Of a stretch of DNA of 19,563 nt, positions 1-10,400 are shown in pieces (position 1 is the stretch's first letter; each line of letters starts with the position of its first letter). The position numbers and the translations under genes were made by a program. This stretch comes from Mycogone perniciosa (taxonomy: Eukaryota; Ascomycota; Sordariomycetes; Hypocreales; Hypocreaceae), in assembly GCA_025331125.1 (NCBI GenBank), contig JAOALB010000314.1, positions 1 through 19,563 of the forward strand, given 5' to 3'. The notes beneath the pieces were generated by a model that had not been told where the DNA came from, made no database searches, and saw only the letters and a list, made by a program, of their open reading frames with translations.

Positions 1-75
1 TCATCCCTGACCTCTCTGTCAACATAAACCCACGAACCTCGGTTTATCCCTTGAGAATCAACCCGGATCGTCACA
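1..75 (-). repeat. LTR end (Gypsy B-like family), cut by window start
   Basis: The stretch ending GGATCGTCACA matches the reverse complement of the Gypsy B LTR start (TGTAACGATCCGGGTTA). The same block recurs at about 780-852 and 18,350-18,423. Its CA and CG dinucleotides are largely kept, so it is much less RIP-damaged than the copy ending at 852. The left end lies outside the window, so solo LTR versus full element and the TSD cannot be decided. Confidence 0.8.
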
Positions 76-252
76 CGGCAGTTCCGATATCGGTAGTGTA
101 CTTGCATCCCGACGTTTATGGGCATACTAGCTATTAGGCTTACACCCCCTCCAGTATAAGGGTAAGTGTAAATGCTAACTAATAAAATAGCGATACGCAG
201 TAACCCTAGGTTCCTGAAACGCGCCGAATATAAGAGTTAAGAACTTACCCGA
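76..252. other. Spacer between two LTR copies
   Basis: No coding signal was recognised on either strand. The stretch holds a small imperfect hairpin at 140-171 (TTACAC ... GTGTAA around a C-rich/G-rich pair). Composition is mixed and only mildly TA-shifted. It may be flanking genomic DNA or the edge of another old repeat. Confidence 0.4.
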
Positions 253-257
253 TATCT

Positions 258-852
258 TGTAAGCTAGACTATATAGCTAATATTGCAGGATAAAAAATTC
301 TCCTATATCCTGTTACGACACTTTTATATATCCGGGTATAGGCTAGAGGTATTAGACGTATCGGATAATGTCGGTCTAGTTGTTGGAATAAGTAAAAATA
401 GGTATATAAGGGAACCTGTAATCTGACGTAAGGTGAAATAGAATGCGCGGCGTTCTGTTTTTATAATAAAATAGCGGGAGGAGAATCTAAGGAAGAGGAG
501 GAGGGAGGAAAGCATATAAAGCAATTAAGTGGAATTCTAGCGCTTTATTTTCGTAATATAAATAAGCTAACTATATAACTGGGTTTTCCAATAGATCTAG
601 GACTACTAGGATCGCTATAATCTAAACAATTTAAATATATTTACTGTATATCTTCTTTATATATATACAACTAGCTTATTACTTATTTAATATAGTTACT
701 TAAATAGTCATTAACTAATTACATTCACTAAAACTGCCTATTCTATAAACTTGTAATTATATTACCCTGCTTAGTATTTATCTTTAACCTTTTTGTTAAT
801 GTAAACCTATAAACCTTAATTTATCCCTCAAGAATTAACCCGGATCGTTATA
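258..852 (-). repeat. Solo LTR, 595 bp, with 5-bp TSD TATCT
   Basis: The element starts TGTAAGCTAGACTATATAG, resembling the outer end of the Gypsy B LTR read in reverse (TGTCACGACCCGACTATATC). It ends GGATCGTTATA, the RIP-altered form of GGATCGTTACA. It is flanked by TATCT at 253-257 and at 853-857. The right 210 bp aligns well with the other LTR copies, while the middle is longer and divergent, so this is probably a related subfamily. CA-to-TA change is heavy. There is no internal coding region, so it is best read as a solo LTR left by LTR-LTR recombination. Confidence 0.75.
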
Positions 853-859
853 TATCTCT

Positions 860-3270
860 GTATTCTAAGCTGTAGGCTTTAAGCTTTAAACTAACCAAAA
901 TCTCGCTGCCAATAATAATTATCCTTTACTATAGTACTAGCCATTAAATACTAATTTGCAGTATATTTAAATAGTTTCGGATATATTAATAGTTTTAAAG
1001 ATAAATAAATTTAGCAGAGGAGTATTGTATATATTTATAAGCTTACTGGAGTTGCTTTATATTGCGCCTTTAGGCATTAAAATAATAGCAGAGAGGTTAA
1101 GTGTCACGTTCTGAGCACGTTTCCCTTATATACAGTTAGTACCGTCATGATAATTGCTACAAATGCGATTATTAGCCTATTCTTTTGCCTGTTGGCGTAA
1201 CGGGATAACGGTTCGTTACATTAAGCTAAGCAGCGGATATACTAGTTAAAGGCGGGAAAGATAGGCTTTTTATACCAATATATTTAATAGTTACAAAGAA
1301 GCTGATAGCTTAAAGGGAGAGTCTATAAAGGTAATATTTTAATTTTTAATTAAGGTTATTTCTAAATAATTGCAGTTTAATTAAAGGTATATAATAAAAG
1401 GCTACTATAGAGATAGATAATATTAATGCTTTAATTTATAGTACTTTATAATATTAACCTTTAGTATCTTCTTTATTATTTAATAATTTATATTATTAGC
1501 GGAGTATCCAAAAGATGCCATTTGCCTTTAATAAAGGTTAGCATAAATCATTTATATTATTATCTCTATAAAATTTGTTATATATACTTTTCGGTAGTTA
1601 AGGTCGGCTTATATTAACTGGTCTTAAAGTTGCTGCAGTTTTGGGTTATTATTAAACACTTATATTTAGGGAATCAGGTTATTAGTAACTTTTAGCTAGC
1701 GGATTACTTTTAGGATTATTAAAAGCAGCTAAATATAGTGGCTTTACTCCTACTTATTGTCTTTATCCTTTAGCTAATCCTGTTCTTAGCGATTAAAGGT
1801 ATTAGGGATAACTACTTTATTACTAGGCCGGTACTGTATTATTATATTAAATTATAAAAGGAATTTAGCCTATATAATAGTATTACATTTTCCTTACTTA
1901 TCTTTTTATAATAATATACCTTTAAATATACATCTAGAATAGTTTAGCTTAATAAATATTTTTTTATCCAGGTCCTATACTTAAAGTATTAAGGCTTTAT
2001 AGAAATAGCGCTTTAATTCTTTAAAGGCAGCTTCTTTATTATCTCTTTATTAAAAAAAACCCCTTTCTTTATTAAGCAGGTAAAGGGGAGTATTATATAT
2101 AAAAAGCTAGGGATAAAGATATAGTAGTAGTTAATGAATTTAAAGAAGCTTTATATACCTGTTACTGATACAGGAGCTATCTATTTACGGATTACTCGCT
2201 ACTTTTTAGGATTATAAGCAATACCTTTCCCTGCTTATATAATAAAATTAAAGTATTCAACCTTTTATTAAGCGAAAAAGCACTTTGCTAAGTTAAAGTG
2301 CAGGCCAGTATTTATAAAAGTATAGAGTATATATTATACCTTCTTTATATAATCTTTAAGTATACTATTTAACTATTTTAAAATATTATTAATATATATA
2401 GTAGCGAAGTTATTTAAGAAGGGGCGAAGTATATAGTTAATAAACTATTAGAAAATTGCTGGGGCTTTAGTAAGCTTAAATAATATAACTCTCTATTTAT
2501 ATAATCTATAATATATATAGAAAGCAGTCTTATACTTATCCCCTTTTACAATATAGATTTTATAGAAAGCGGCTATTATATTAAGTTTAGTAAACTACTT
2601 TATTTAAATAAAGCTATTTAGCGTTTCTAAAAATAGGGGTAAAGGGTAGCGATTTTATTATATAATTGCATTAAAAGTATAGTAGTTTATATAAAAGCGC
2701 ACTCCTCCTTTAAGCTTATAAGTAAAGAGTACTGGCGCAGCGGCAGCTAAGCTGCTAGTATAAATAAACCCTTTATCAAATAGGTTAAAGGAGGTTTTAT
2801 ATAATATTAATAGCTTTTTTTAAAATATATTACATAGGGGGCCCTATAGAAGCTCTAGCTTATTACTATTTTTATCGCGCTTTAAGGAGATTTTATAGTT
2901 AATACTTAGCCTTTAAGGCAATAGCTTTACTGCTTTTTAAGCAGAGAATAATACATAAGATTTATTATAGAGCTTAAAGGGAATAATCTCTTTTTAATCT
3001 ATTAGTTCTTTTAGCTAAAGTATTTTCTTAATATTTACTAATATAATAATATAGAGGTAAAGTATATATTCTTTACTTAATTATTATACGCAACAGTACT
3101 TTACTTAAAGGGTTAAAGTAGAGATAAGTCAGGCAGCTTGTATAGCTTATACGCCTTTAAATTTAAGGTTGCCTGAAAATTACAGTTAAATATTTACTTT
3201 TTAATAAAAGATTTACTGCTTGGCGGCGTTATAGACTATACTATTTGCTTCTCTTTACAGTTTCCCGAAA
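860..3270 (-). pseudogene. Gypsy A pol relic (RT, RNase H, integrase N-terminus)
   Basis: Read from high to low coordinates on the minus strand. Around 2,500-2,800 the frame reads KGFIYTSS then APVLF, GGVRFYINYYTFNAI and NRYPLPL, the standard Gypsy RT opening. It continues with FTKLN, a KTAF-like stretch, LTKAPAIF and YINNILKYS, the last being the YLDDILIYS catalytic box with both Asp codons read as Asn. The RNase H/connection end near 1,850 shows IIIQYRPSNKVVIPNTFNRQEQD, recognisable as the YRPGKxNxxADALSRR motif. Near 1,230-1,400 an AFNQYIRCL-like stretch fits the integrase HHCC module. The frame has many TAA/TAG stops and is interrupted by the solo LTR at 1,102-1,220, so it is non-functional. 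Confidence 0.75.
1102..1220 (+). repeat. Short solo LTR, 119 bp, TSD TTAAG
   Basis: The sequence begins TGTCACGTTCTGAGC and ends GGTTCGTTACA, so it has TG...CA ends. TTAAG flanks it directly at 1,097-1,101 and 1,221-1,225. A second copy in inverse orientation lies at 3,289-3,407. This copy keeps most CA and CG dinucleotides although the Gypsy A sequence around it is saturated with TA, so it arrived late or escaped RIP. It interrupts the Gypsy A integrase region. The strand given is arbitrary. Confidence 0.8.
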
Positions 3271-3288
3271 AGTAGGTTATAATCTAAA

Positions 3289-3407
3289 TATAACAAACCA
3301 TTATACCATTACGCTAACAGGCAAAAGAATAGGCTAATAATTGCATTTCTAGCATTTATTATAACAGTACCAACAATATATAAGGGAAACATACTTAGAA
3401 CGTAACA
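3289..3407 (-). repeat. Short solo LTR, 119 bp, second copy, inverted
   Basis: This is the reverse complement of the 1,102-1,220 copy with heavy RIP-type change: TATAACAAACC for TGTAACGAACC, and AGAACGTAACA at the end. The flanks are CTAAA (3,284-3,288) and CTAAG (3,408-3,412), a 5-bp TSD with one mismatch. The core GCTAACAGGCAAAAGAATAG is nearly identical in both copies. LTRs of one element must be direct repeats, so the inverted pair cannot be the two ends of one LTR element. Confidence 0.75.
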
Positions 3408-3412
3408 CTAAG

Positions 3413-4050
3413 GTCCTTCCTAATTGGGTCTAACCCGTAATATATTTATATGCAATAGTAAATTAAAAGAAGAAAAATAAAGTAAATTACTTATATATTA
3501 ATAGCGAAAGGGTGGCTTATTATATAGGATTTCTCTGCTACCCTTTAAATCCGATTATATAAAAGTATACTTTTAAACTATAAAGTCAGAAACTTTTTAA
3601 GCTACTAAATATATACTAAAGTGTTTAAGTTTAAGGCTTAAAAAAGCGTCTATATAGGAAATGGTTACTGCTTAGTATAGCAATAAGGTATTAAAAGCCG
3701 GAAAGGAGCTGGTTAAATATAGGGTCCTTGCCAGTATTACAGTCGATGCTATAAAAGGGGGGGCAGCCTATTAAGAGACTAGAAGCTCTAAAGCTCTCAT
3801 AATATTATATAGGCCAGAATATATATATAAAAGTAACTATAGTCCCTAAAAATATCAAACTTTAGAGACTAGTAAACTACTACTGCTATACTTAACTATT
3901 AGTTTCTGGCTTATTACCTGTTTATTAATACCTATCTCTCCTTTAAGTGACTGCTCTTTAACCTCCTTTACTTTTCCTTAAGGTCGCAGCTCCTCGCCCA
4001 ATCCGTCTGCCCCAAAGAGGGTCTTTAACACTTATATTGCCTATACCGCT
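3413..4050. other. Degraded stretch between Gypsy A gag-like and RT regions
   Basis: By position this should hold the end of gag and the protease of Gypsy A on the minus strand, but no protease DTG/DSG box could be recognised. The plus strand has a frame interrupted only by TAA/TAG (about 3,481-4,075), which I judge to be a shadow. Composition is strongly TA-shifted. No promoter or RNA gene was seen. Confidence 0.35.
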
Positions 4051-4400
4051 ATACTAAATTATAATGGAAAACCCTAGATAAAAAAGTTGCGTTAAAAGAG
4101 CTTAGGTTAATTAAAGCTATAATGAAAAACTTTTCTTTATTAATAGCGCTGCCTATTATAAAGCTATTACTAATATAATAACTTAAATAAACCTAAATTT
4201 TATTTTTAATATACTTAAAGGCTTTAAGCCTATTATATTTACTTAATTAAATAAGTTTACTAGTTTCTATAATACCTCTTTTAATAATAACTATATTAGT
4301 TAGCTATTTCCGCCTTTATTACTGCTGCAATAGTTCTATATATATACAGATATTAAGAATTTCCTCCATAACTTTTATTTTAATAATAGTACTGCCTTTA
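4050..4400 (-). pseudogene. Gag-like relic of Gypsy A
   Basis: Reading TAA/TAG as former CAA/CAG, the minus-strand frame gives YNRLKAFKYIKNKIQVYL, a hydrophobic stretch NKEKFFIIALINLSSFNATF, then VFHYNL. This spacing resembles Ty3/Gypsy Gag capsid cores (FDG-x-FLxQLxxYF ... KVxFAxSxLxGxAxxWFEP). A candidate ATG opens the frame near 4,370. No CCHC zinc knuckle was located before RT; it may lie in the degraded 3,413-4,050 stretch. The call rests partly on position upstream of the RT. Confidence 0.45.
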
Positions 4401-4576
4401 TTAGGCAGTTAATTTCCAAGAAGTAAATAATCGATAGTATTAGCTAGTTAATATTTATTTCCTTTATTTGCGATAAAGGCCTGCAGCGGCTATTGCAAAG
4501 CGCTAGTTTTCGCAATTTATATAATGCTATGAAAATTTAGTGGCGGGGTATAGCAGTGGTGAAGTGGGTCTGAAAA

Positions 4577-4830
4577 GTGGGTTTCCTATATAAATAGACA
4601 TTTGGACCTATGCAAATCGCAATTCTCATTAACAATTACCTTCTTATCGACCTAGCACAGGCTATCTACCCCGATAGAAGCGCAGTACACTATAAGCTGT
4701 GGCGTAAAATCCGATAACTTATTTTCGAGGCCGCTGTAACGCTTGTGTAGGAAGGGTATACGATTCTTTTAATAGTGTGCCTGGCAGTAAAGGATACAGA
4801 CTTCGCTGTCTTCCGTAAATATTTCGCTAT
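4577..4830 (+). pseudogene. Kinase-like gene, 5' remaining part, split by the LINE
   Basis: The plus-strand frame reads LLIDLAQAIYPDRSAVHYKL, then RKIR, LIFEAAVTL, CLAVKDTDFAVFRKYFA. This resembles fungal P-loop kinase-like/AAA proteins that have a 'NHLLIDP-EAI-P-R' segment followed by an arginine-rich helix; the match is from memory. Three in-frame stops (TAG 4,595, TAA 4,715 and TAG 4,766) may be former Gln codons. ATG 4,610 is internal, as similar sequence extends upstream. No clear Walker A motif is visible, so the N-terminus is lost or lies beyond the Gypsy A border. The frame breaks at the LINE oligo-T (4,831) and resumes in phase at 16,544. Composition is near normal. Confidence 0.7.
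4817..4830 (+). repeat. Left target-site duplication of the LINE
   Basis: AAATATTTCGCTAT, 14 bp, is repeated exactly at 16,544-16,557. It borders the oligo-T that is the LINE's oligo-A end on the minus strand. A TSD of this length is typical of target-primed reverse transcription. Confidence 0.9.
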
Positions 4831-4840
4831 TTTTTTTAAT

Positions 4841-4970
4841 TACTATTTACGACCACTCTGTATCTAGGTATAACAGCCTTGTTTAGGCAATAGGTCGGTA
4901 AGAGTTAGGGGGCTAGACCCTGTTCGCTATGTTTCGCTAGATAAAGGAAAGTTTTAGTGTATTTTTTAAT
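4841..4970 (-). other. Probable LINE 3' UTR
   Basis: This lies between the last recognisable LINE coding residues and the oligo-A end. It is less TA-shifted than the coding part and no reading frame was recognised. The role is inferred from position only. Confidence 0.5.
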
Positions 4971-5817
4971 CTATATCTTATAGAGGGGGGCTATATAAGT
5001 TTACCTCCTTGACCAGCTTCTAGAAAGCCCCGCTCCCTTTAGGTCTTAGTAGGTATATAATTAGTCTCTTGCCTCTCAGTATTTTAAGGAGGAAGCTCTT
5101 TATTATACGGCATTCAGTAAAGTGCCCAGGCTCTTTAAGGGAGCTGTATCTGCAATAGGATTACGTATTATAGCCAAAACAGTTATAATAGCCTTAAAAG
5201 TCTCTATAGCTAAACCTTTCTGCTAGCAGCCTATATAAAATAAATTAAAGGAGTTTTAGGTTTAAGGGATTTAGCGGTAATTTTAGGTCTTATAGTTAAT
5301 AGCTTTTTAAGGCGTTTGCCTTTTAATATTTCTTTTAAAGGGTTTTTTTTTCTGCTTTTACCTAGCGCTTAATATATACTAAAGTACTTTAACTTTATAA
5401 AGGGAGGTTAAAGGCTATCTTTTTTTTACTAGTTTATTTATTGTTTCATTGCCCTATATATTTTTATAGCCTAGCACTTAAAAAAAAATACTTTATAGGG
5501 GTATATCTTTTCTACTATATATTAAAACTATATAAACTCATTTTATAATAAAGTTAAAGCTTTACTTAGTAGACCTTTAACTATTAATATATTATTAAAA
5601 AAGATATATATTTTATTAATTTTAAGGTTATTCTTTTTAAGTCTAGCTGCTATTTTAATTACTTTAGCAGCTTTTATAGCTTTTATATTATAGACCTTTA
5701 TATTAGCGAGTGGCCTGTAGTCTTTATACACTTTAGCTCTATAATATATTACTGCTTTTTATTTACTCTTTTTATTAAGTTAAGAGCTATTTAAGTAAAC
5801 TATTACTATTAAAGCTT
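4970..5817 (-). pseudogene. LINE ORF2, RNase H domain and C-terminal tail
   Basis: On the minus strand, starting at the foldback border, the frame reads IVIVYLNSS (the VVVYSDGS opening of RNase H), VYKDYRPLANIKVYNIKAIK (the GPLAxxEVFDAEA block), IYIFFNNILIVKGLLS (CLDN...VVRGLL) and then KC-AIKIYRAMKQ (the W-PGH--I-GNE-AD box). An uninterrupted 62-codon piece lies at 5,543-5,731. Near 5,000-5,060 LRPKGSGAF and KLVKEVNLYSPL match the usual 'LGTKKGAKALAKWLEETKFF' tail of Tad1-type ORF2. Catalytic Asp/Glu/His codons are largely changed (D to N, E to K, H to Y), as G-to-A or C-to-T RIP would do. It is non-functional. Confidence 0.8.
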
Positions 5818-6327
5818 GTTAAAAAGGAGGGCTAAAAAGCAAGGATTATAGTGTATTTGGGTAACCTTCCTATTCTGGCTAGACCCGGAATCAGGCCCGA
5901 CAATAGGACCGAGCTCTGGAAGAACTTTGGTGTACGGCAGGAAATTTCTATTATCAACAATAATAATTAAGCTAGGACCAGCTACCCCGCCTACCCTAGA
6001 CTCAATATAATAGGCATAATGGCTATTATAAAAAATCTGACTAAAATGGTTTCCTATTTATATAGCTGTAAGTCGATTTAAACGATTTCCTATATAAATA
6101 AATTTTGCGGCAAATAGAAATAAAGCTATAAACCTAATTCTACTACTATATTTCTATTATTTAATTAAAGGACTATTATAAAAAATAAAGCTATTGTTTA
6201 TATAATTACTTTTATACTAGCTATATATATACTAGATATTCTATAGCTTCTAGCTATTAAATTATTTACAATTCAATTGTTTATTTATTATTAACCCAAT
6301 TAGACTCTCAGTCGTTTCCTTATTACT
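5818..6327 (+). repeat. Left arm of foldback element (outer part)
   Basis: Inverse of the right arm over its full length. Shared landmarks include TTCCTATT-CGGCTAGACC, GGACCAGCTACCC-GCCTACC, AAAATGGTTTCCT and TAGTCGTTTC-TTATTACT. The arm is cut at its inner part by Gypsy B (TSD TTACT 6,323-6,327) and continues at 14,059-14,124. Confidence 0.85.
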
Positions 6328-6735
6328 TGTAACGATCCGGGTTAATTCTTAACAGTTAAACCAAGGTTTACAAGGTTTATATTAACAGAGAGGTTAAAGA
6401 TAAATACTAAGTAGGGTAATATAGTTATAATTCTATAAAATAGGCAGTTCTAGTAAATATAATTTATTAATAACTATTTAAATAACTATACTAAATAAGT
6501 AATAAACTAGTTATATATATATAAAGAAAATCTTTATATAATTATTAGTATTTTAATAAGCGTTACTGTAATTACTATAATAGTGCAGTAATCAAGTAAA
6601 TAGTTATACTTTTAATATAGTAAGCGTTTAAGTAATTACCTTTAGCGCAGTAATTATTTACTGATAATTAATTAGTATAACTAATATTCTTTTATATTCC
6701 TATAACCTAGTCTTTAATATAGTTAAATTATAATA
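6328..6735 (-). repeat. Gypsy B 3' LTR (left)
   Basis: 408 bp beginning TGTAACGATCCGGGTTAATT; the far end is RIP-changed (ATTATAATA for GTCGTGACA). It pairs with 13,645-14,053 along its full length, including ATAGGC-GTTCTAGTAAAT and GCGTTTAAGTAATTACC. The two LTRs have been altered by RIP at different positions, so their divergence cannot be used as a clock. Confidence 0.92.
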
Positions 6736-6739
6736 TAAT

Positions 6740-6750
6740 ATCCCCCTCCT
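6740..6750 (-). other. Polypurine tract of Gypsy B
   Basis: The plus strand reads TCCCCCTCCT, so the minus strand carries AGGAGGGGGA within a few bases of the 3' LTR. This is the expected place for the plus-strand DNA primer of an LTR retrotransposon transcribed on the minus strand. It stands out in otherwise nearly G/C-free sequence. Confidence 0.7.
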
Positions 6751-6861
6751 ATTAATTTTATTTTTAAAATTTATTTTTAATCCTTTCCCTTTTTTTATAT
6801 ATAATATCCTTTTTCTTAACTATTTATTATATTTAATAACTTACAGCCTATTTATTTTAAA

Positions 6862-7457
6862 TTGACTTTTTATTATTGCAAACTTAAAGATTTAATCGAT
6901 ATTAATAGTTTTAATATTATACTTTATTTTTATTATCTTTCTCGCAGCTTAAAGTATTATATAAGCGATCGCTCTTTAAAATGCAGCGAGTATATTTATA
7001 TCGGCTATCTATATAATAGTGCAGGGGTTATATTAAATTCTTATATATTTTCCCGAGGTCTTTCTTTCAATATTATAGCTAAAACTATTTTTTAATATTA
7101 AATATTATTTCTAAATCGCAATATTTTAATTCCGCTAAAGAGTTAGCGGAAAAACTTTTATTGCTTTATTATAAAGCCCTTTGCAAGGCCTAGGCAGAGA
7201 TAGATAAAGCCTTAAATCACTTAGAGCGTCTCCGTTATTAAAAACGACAGCTATAGACTAAAGGTAAAGAAATAGTTAAGTGTAGGTTAAAGTCCTTAGA
7301 TAAACTGGAAGATTTAAAGCGGCAGGAATCGGAAATTCTTTTAGAGGTTAAGGACTTTCAGGGTATTAATCTCTTTACTTTTAACGCCTTATTAGACCCT
7401 TTATTAAAAGGCCTAGATTTTAGTGGAATTACTGCAGGGTTATTTAAAAGTGCTTAA
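6862..7457 (+). pseudogene. Antisense accessory gene of Gypsy B: Cys-cluster plus coiled-coil protein
   Basis: This lies on the plus strand, opposite to gag-pol, between pol and the 3' LTR. Part 1 (6,862-7,095) reads YYLSRSLKYYISDRSLKCSE then YIYIGYLYNSAGV. Its Tyr pattern suggests lost Cys residues of a CxxC-x(6)-C ... CxxC-x(5)-C cluster, of which KC survives. Part 2 (about 7,097-7,457, another frame) reads SAKELAEKLLLLYYKAL, EIDKALNHLERLRY, KGKEIVKCRLKSLDKLEDLK, RQESEILLEVKDF: a charged helical coiled coil, broken by only three TAG/TAA codons. Cys-cluster/coiled-coil proteins of this look are common in fungal mobile elements; their role is unknown. The frame change could be an intron or an indel. 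It starts at TTG with no visible ATG. Confidence 0.65.
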
Positions 7458-7459
7458 AG

Positions 7460-10400
7460 TATTCCTTAAATTCTTAAAAGTTATATTTTTCTTTATAGTT
7501 TTTCTATTTTATTAAATACTAGCGTTTATTATTTTCTATTTTTATAGCTTTAATTTCTTTAACTTTATATTCTTTTTAATTAATAAAACCTCAATTAAGT
7601 TTATAATTAATCTATTTTTTAATTTATTTTATAATGCCTTTTTAAATAATAAAATATAAACTATTAAGTAAATCCAGATACTGTTTAGTAGTATAAGTTT
7701 ATAAGTAACTTTTAAAATAACCTTTTTAACTAAGTAAAGTTTAAGTTTCTTAAAATTTAATTTATTGCTTAATTATATTATTTTAATATTTATAGTTTTT
7801 TTTCTTAGTAAATAACAGTATAGGTAAACTATATCTCCCTCTTTAAAGATTAATCGCTTTAATTTATATTTATTGGTATATTTTTTTATTTTTTTTTATA
7901 TAAAGTAAAAGTATACCTGCATTTCTTTATATAACTGTTTTATATTTTTAGCTTTAATCTATATTTTATTAATATATAGGCTTTTCTTTAATACTTTATA
8001 TATATTTAGCGTAAAGTTATAGCTAATATATATAAACCTAAATCCAGTTAACTTTAAAATATTATTATTATAGGATATCTATATAATTAATAACTTCTTT
8101 ATTTAATTATTTTAGTTAAAGTTAATATAACTTTTTAAATAGGCTTTAATAACCTAGTTAATGCATTTTATTTATTTATTTATCTATAAGTAATATATAG
8201 TATTAAGCTTATAATTTATATTTAACTAGTTTATAAGTACTTGCTAGAATTTAAATATAAAGGTTAATCTTTAATTAGAAATAGTTTTAACTAGAATTAG
8301 ATAATTAGCTGCAATAAATCGCAAAAATATATAAGCTAGTGTTTCTATATTTATTGCTTTTTTATATAAATGGAAATTAAAGTATTTAATAAATCAGTCT
8401 ATAATTACTAAAATACTATTATATTTAACCTTTAATCTTAATTTAATAGATAATAGTAGTTTAATAATAAAGTTTAATAAAATTAACTTTTATAGTCGCT
8501 TTAATACTAGTAAAGGTTAAAGTTTACTATATAGTTTATATTTTAAAGGTTTAACTATTTTATAAATTATATAGCGAAAAATAACTTTTTATACTACTTT
8601 CTTAAACCTTTAAAATTTAAAGTACCTTTATATTTATTTATAGGTCTTGTAAATGCCTTTATATCTATATATTAAATATTAATAGACTTCTATCACTATA
8701 TTCTTTTAAAGTTTATTTAAACTTTAAATTTCTTTATTTTATTATTAAATTCTTTTCTTATTAAACTCTATATCTTTTAAACATTTATTATTATCCTAGG
8801 TAATATACTACTTCTTAATATATTAAAGTATAATATTATCGCTAAATATTTTATATATAACTTAAAATGCTATTTATTAATAATATCCTTTAAGGGTTTA
8901 TTTTAAGATCTGCCTAATATACTTAATCTTTCCTTAATTATAGTTAACTTATCTATTAAGTATATCTGCTTATTTATTTTTAAATCCTTTCTACTAGATT
9001 AAAATATAGTTGAATTTTAAAAGGTATTCTATATAGCAGATCTATCTTTTAAAAAGTTATTAAACTGTCGCGAAGTATATAATATTTTTATAGTTAATAT
9101 ATACCTTAACTTTATATATTCCTCCTAGTAAATAATATTACTATTTTTTAAATGCAAAAATAATAGTAAAGAATTCTTTATTATATATTAGATAGTTTAG
9201 TTCTGCGCTATATAATATTTAAGAATAAAAGGTAATAGGGTATAGTTTACTATTTTTATCCTTTTAACTAAATTAAGCTTTTATAGTAAAGTTAAAAGCA
9301 TTTATTTTAACTTTTATTTCCTTTAATAAATTAAATATAATAAATATAGGTTTTTTTAAAATAAACTGCTTAAATTTATTAAAGGCTTTTTATATATTTA
9401 ATGCCTATAAAAACTTTTAATCTTTTTTAATAAATTTATAGAGAGTTTATATAATACTTTTATAGCCTTTAATAAATTGTTAATAATAGTTAATAAATCT
9501 TAAAAAGCTTTAAGCTTCTTTAACTATTATAGGTATAGGCTAGTCTTTTACTGCTTGCACTTTCAATAAATCTATATAAATTTCTTTAAAAGTAATAATA
9601 TACTTTAAAAAAGTAACTTTTTATATATAGAATTCATATTCCTCTAGTTCTATAAATAGTTTAGTATTTTATAATATCTATAATTCCTTATAAATATATT
9701 CTTTATATTCTTTGAAAGTATTTAAAAAGATTAAAATATTATTTAAGTAAATAACTATAAAGATATTAATATACTCTTTTAATATATTATTAATTATCTT
9801 TTAAAATATTGCTAGGGCATTAATAAAACTGAAAGGTATAACTAGGTATTTAAATAAGCTATATTTAGTTTAAAAGGCAGTTATTTATTTATATCCTTCT
9901 TTAATTCAAATAAGGTTATAAACGCCTTTAAGATCTAGCGCTATAAACCACTTCTTCTTATATAGTCTATCCTGTAATGCTATAATTAACAGTAATAGAG
10001 TGTTATTTTTAATAATAGCTTTATTAAACTATGAATAGTCTATAATAAACTATAATTTACCTCCTTTCTTTAATATAAATATAATAAGATAGCCTACTTT
10101 TAATAAAAAGGGTTAAATATACCCTTTAGCTAATATATTATTTAAATAGTTATATAGGCTTTTAAGCTTTTCTTTATTTAGATTATAAATTTTATAAAAG
10201 GTAATGCTAGTATTATCTTTAAGCTTAATTATATAGTTTTATTAACTGTATTCTAGTAGCTTTATATTAAATATTTCCTTAAATAGTTTATTATACTTCT
10301 AGTATTCCTTAAAGATATTCTGCAGTTATTTTAATAATACTACTATTTTAAGACTTTTTATTTCAAGTATTTTATTAATATTATTCAATACCTTCTATAA

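Larger units (their letters stand above)
858..4540 (-). mobile_element. Gypsy A: RIP-degraded Ty3/Gypsy relic without recognisable LTRs
   Basis: Read on the minus strand, the order is gag-like, (protease region), reverse transcriptase, RNase H, start of integrase, as in Ty3/Gypsy elements. Both ends are approximate. The left edge abuts the solo LTR at 258-852 and the right edge is where TA-rich sequence gives way to normal sequence near 4,545. No LTR pair of its own was found. Two 119-bp solo LTRs sit inside it. At about 3.4 kb net it is shorter than a full Gypsy element, so it is probably truncated. Stops in the old frame are almost all TAA or TAG. Confidence 0.75.

Noticed and set aside
324..524. 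66-codon minus-strand open frame
   Set aside because: It lies inside the solo LTR 258-852, is low complexity and has no family features.
1102..3407. A single DNA transposon with 119-bp terminal inverted repeats around the RT
   Set aside because: Each 119-bp unit has its own TG...CA ends and its own flanking 5-bp duplication, and the inner sequence is Gypsy pol, so two independent solo LTRs fit better.
3481..4075. Plus-strand frame broken only by TAA/TAG codons
   Set aside because: The gag-RT relic reads on the other strand across this area, no protein family was recognised, and TA-saturated DNA makes such frames easily. It cannot be fully excluded.
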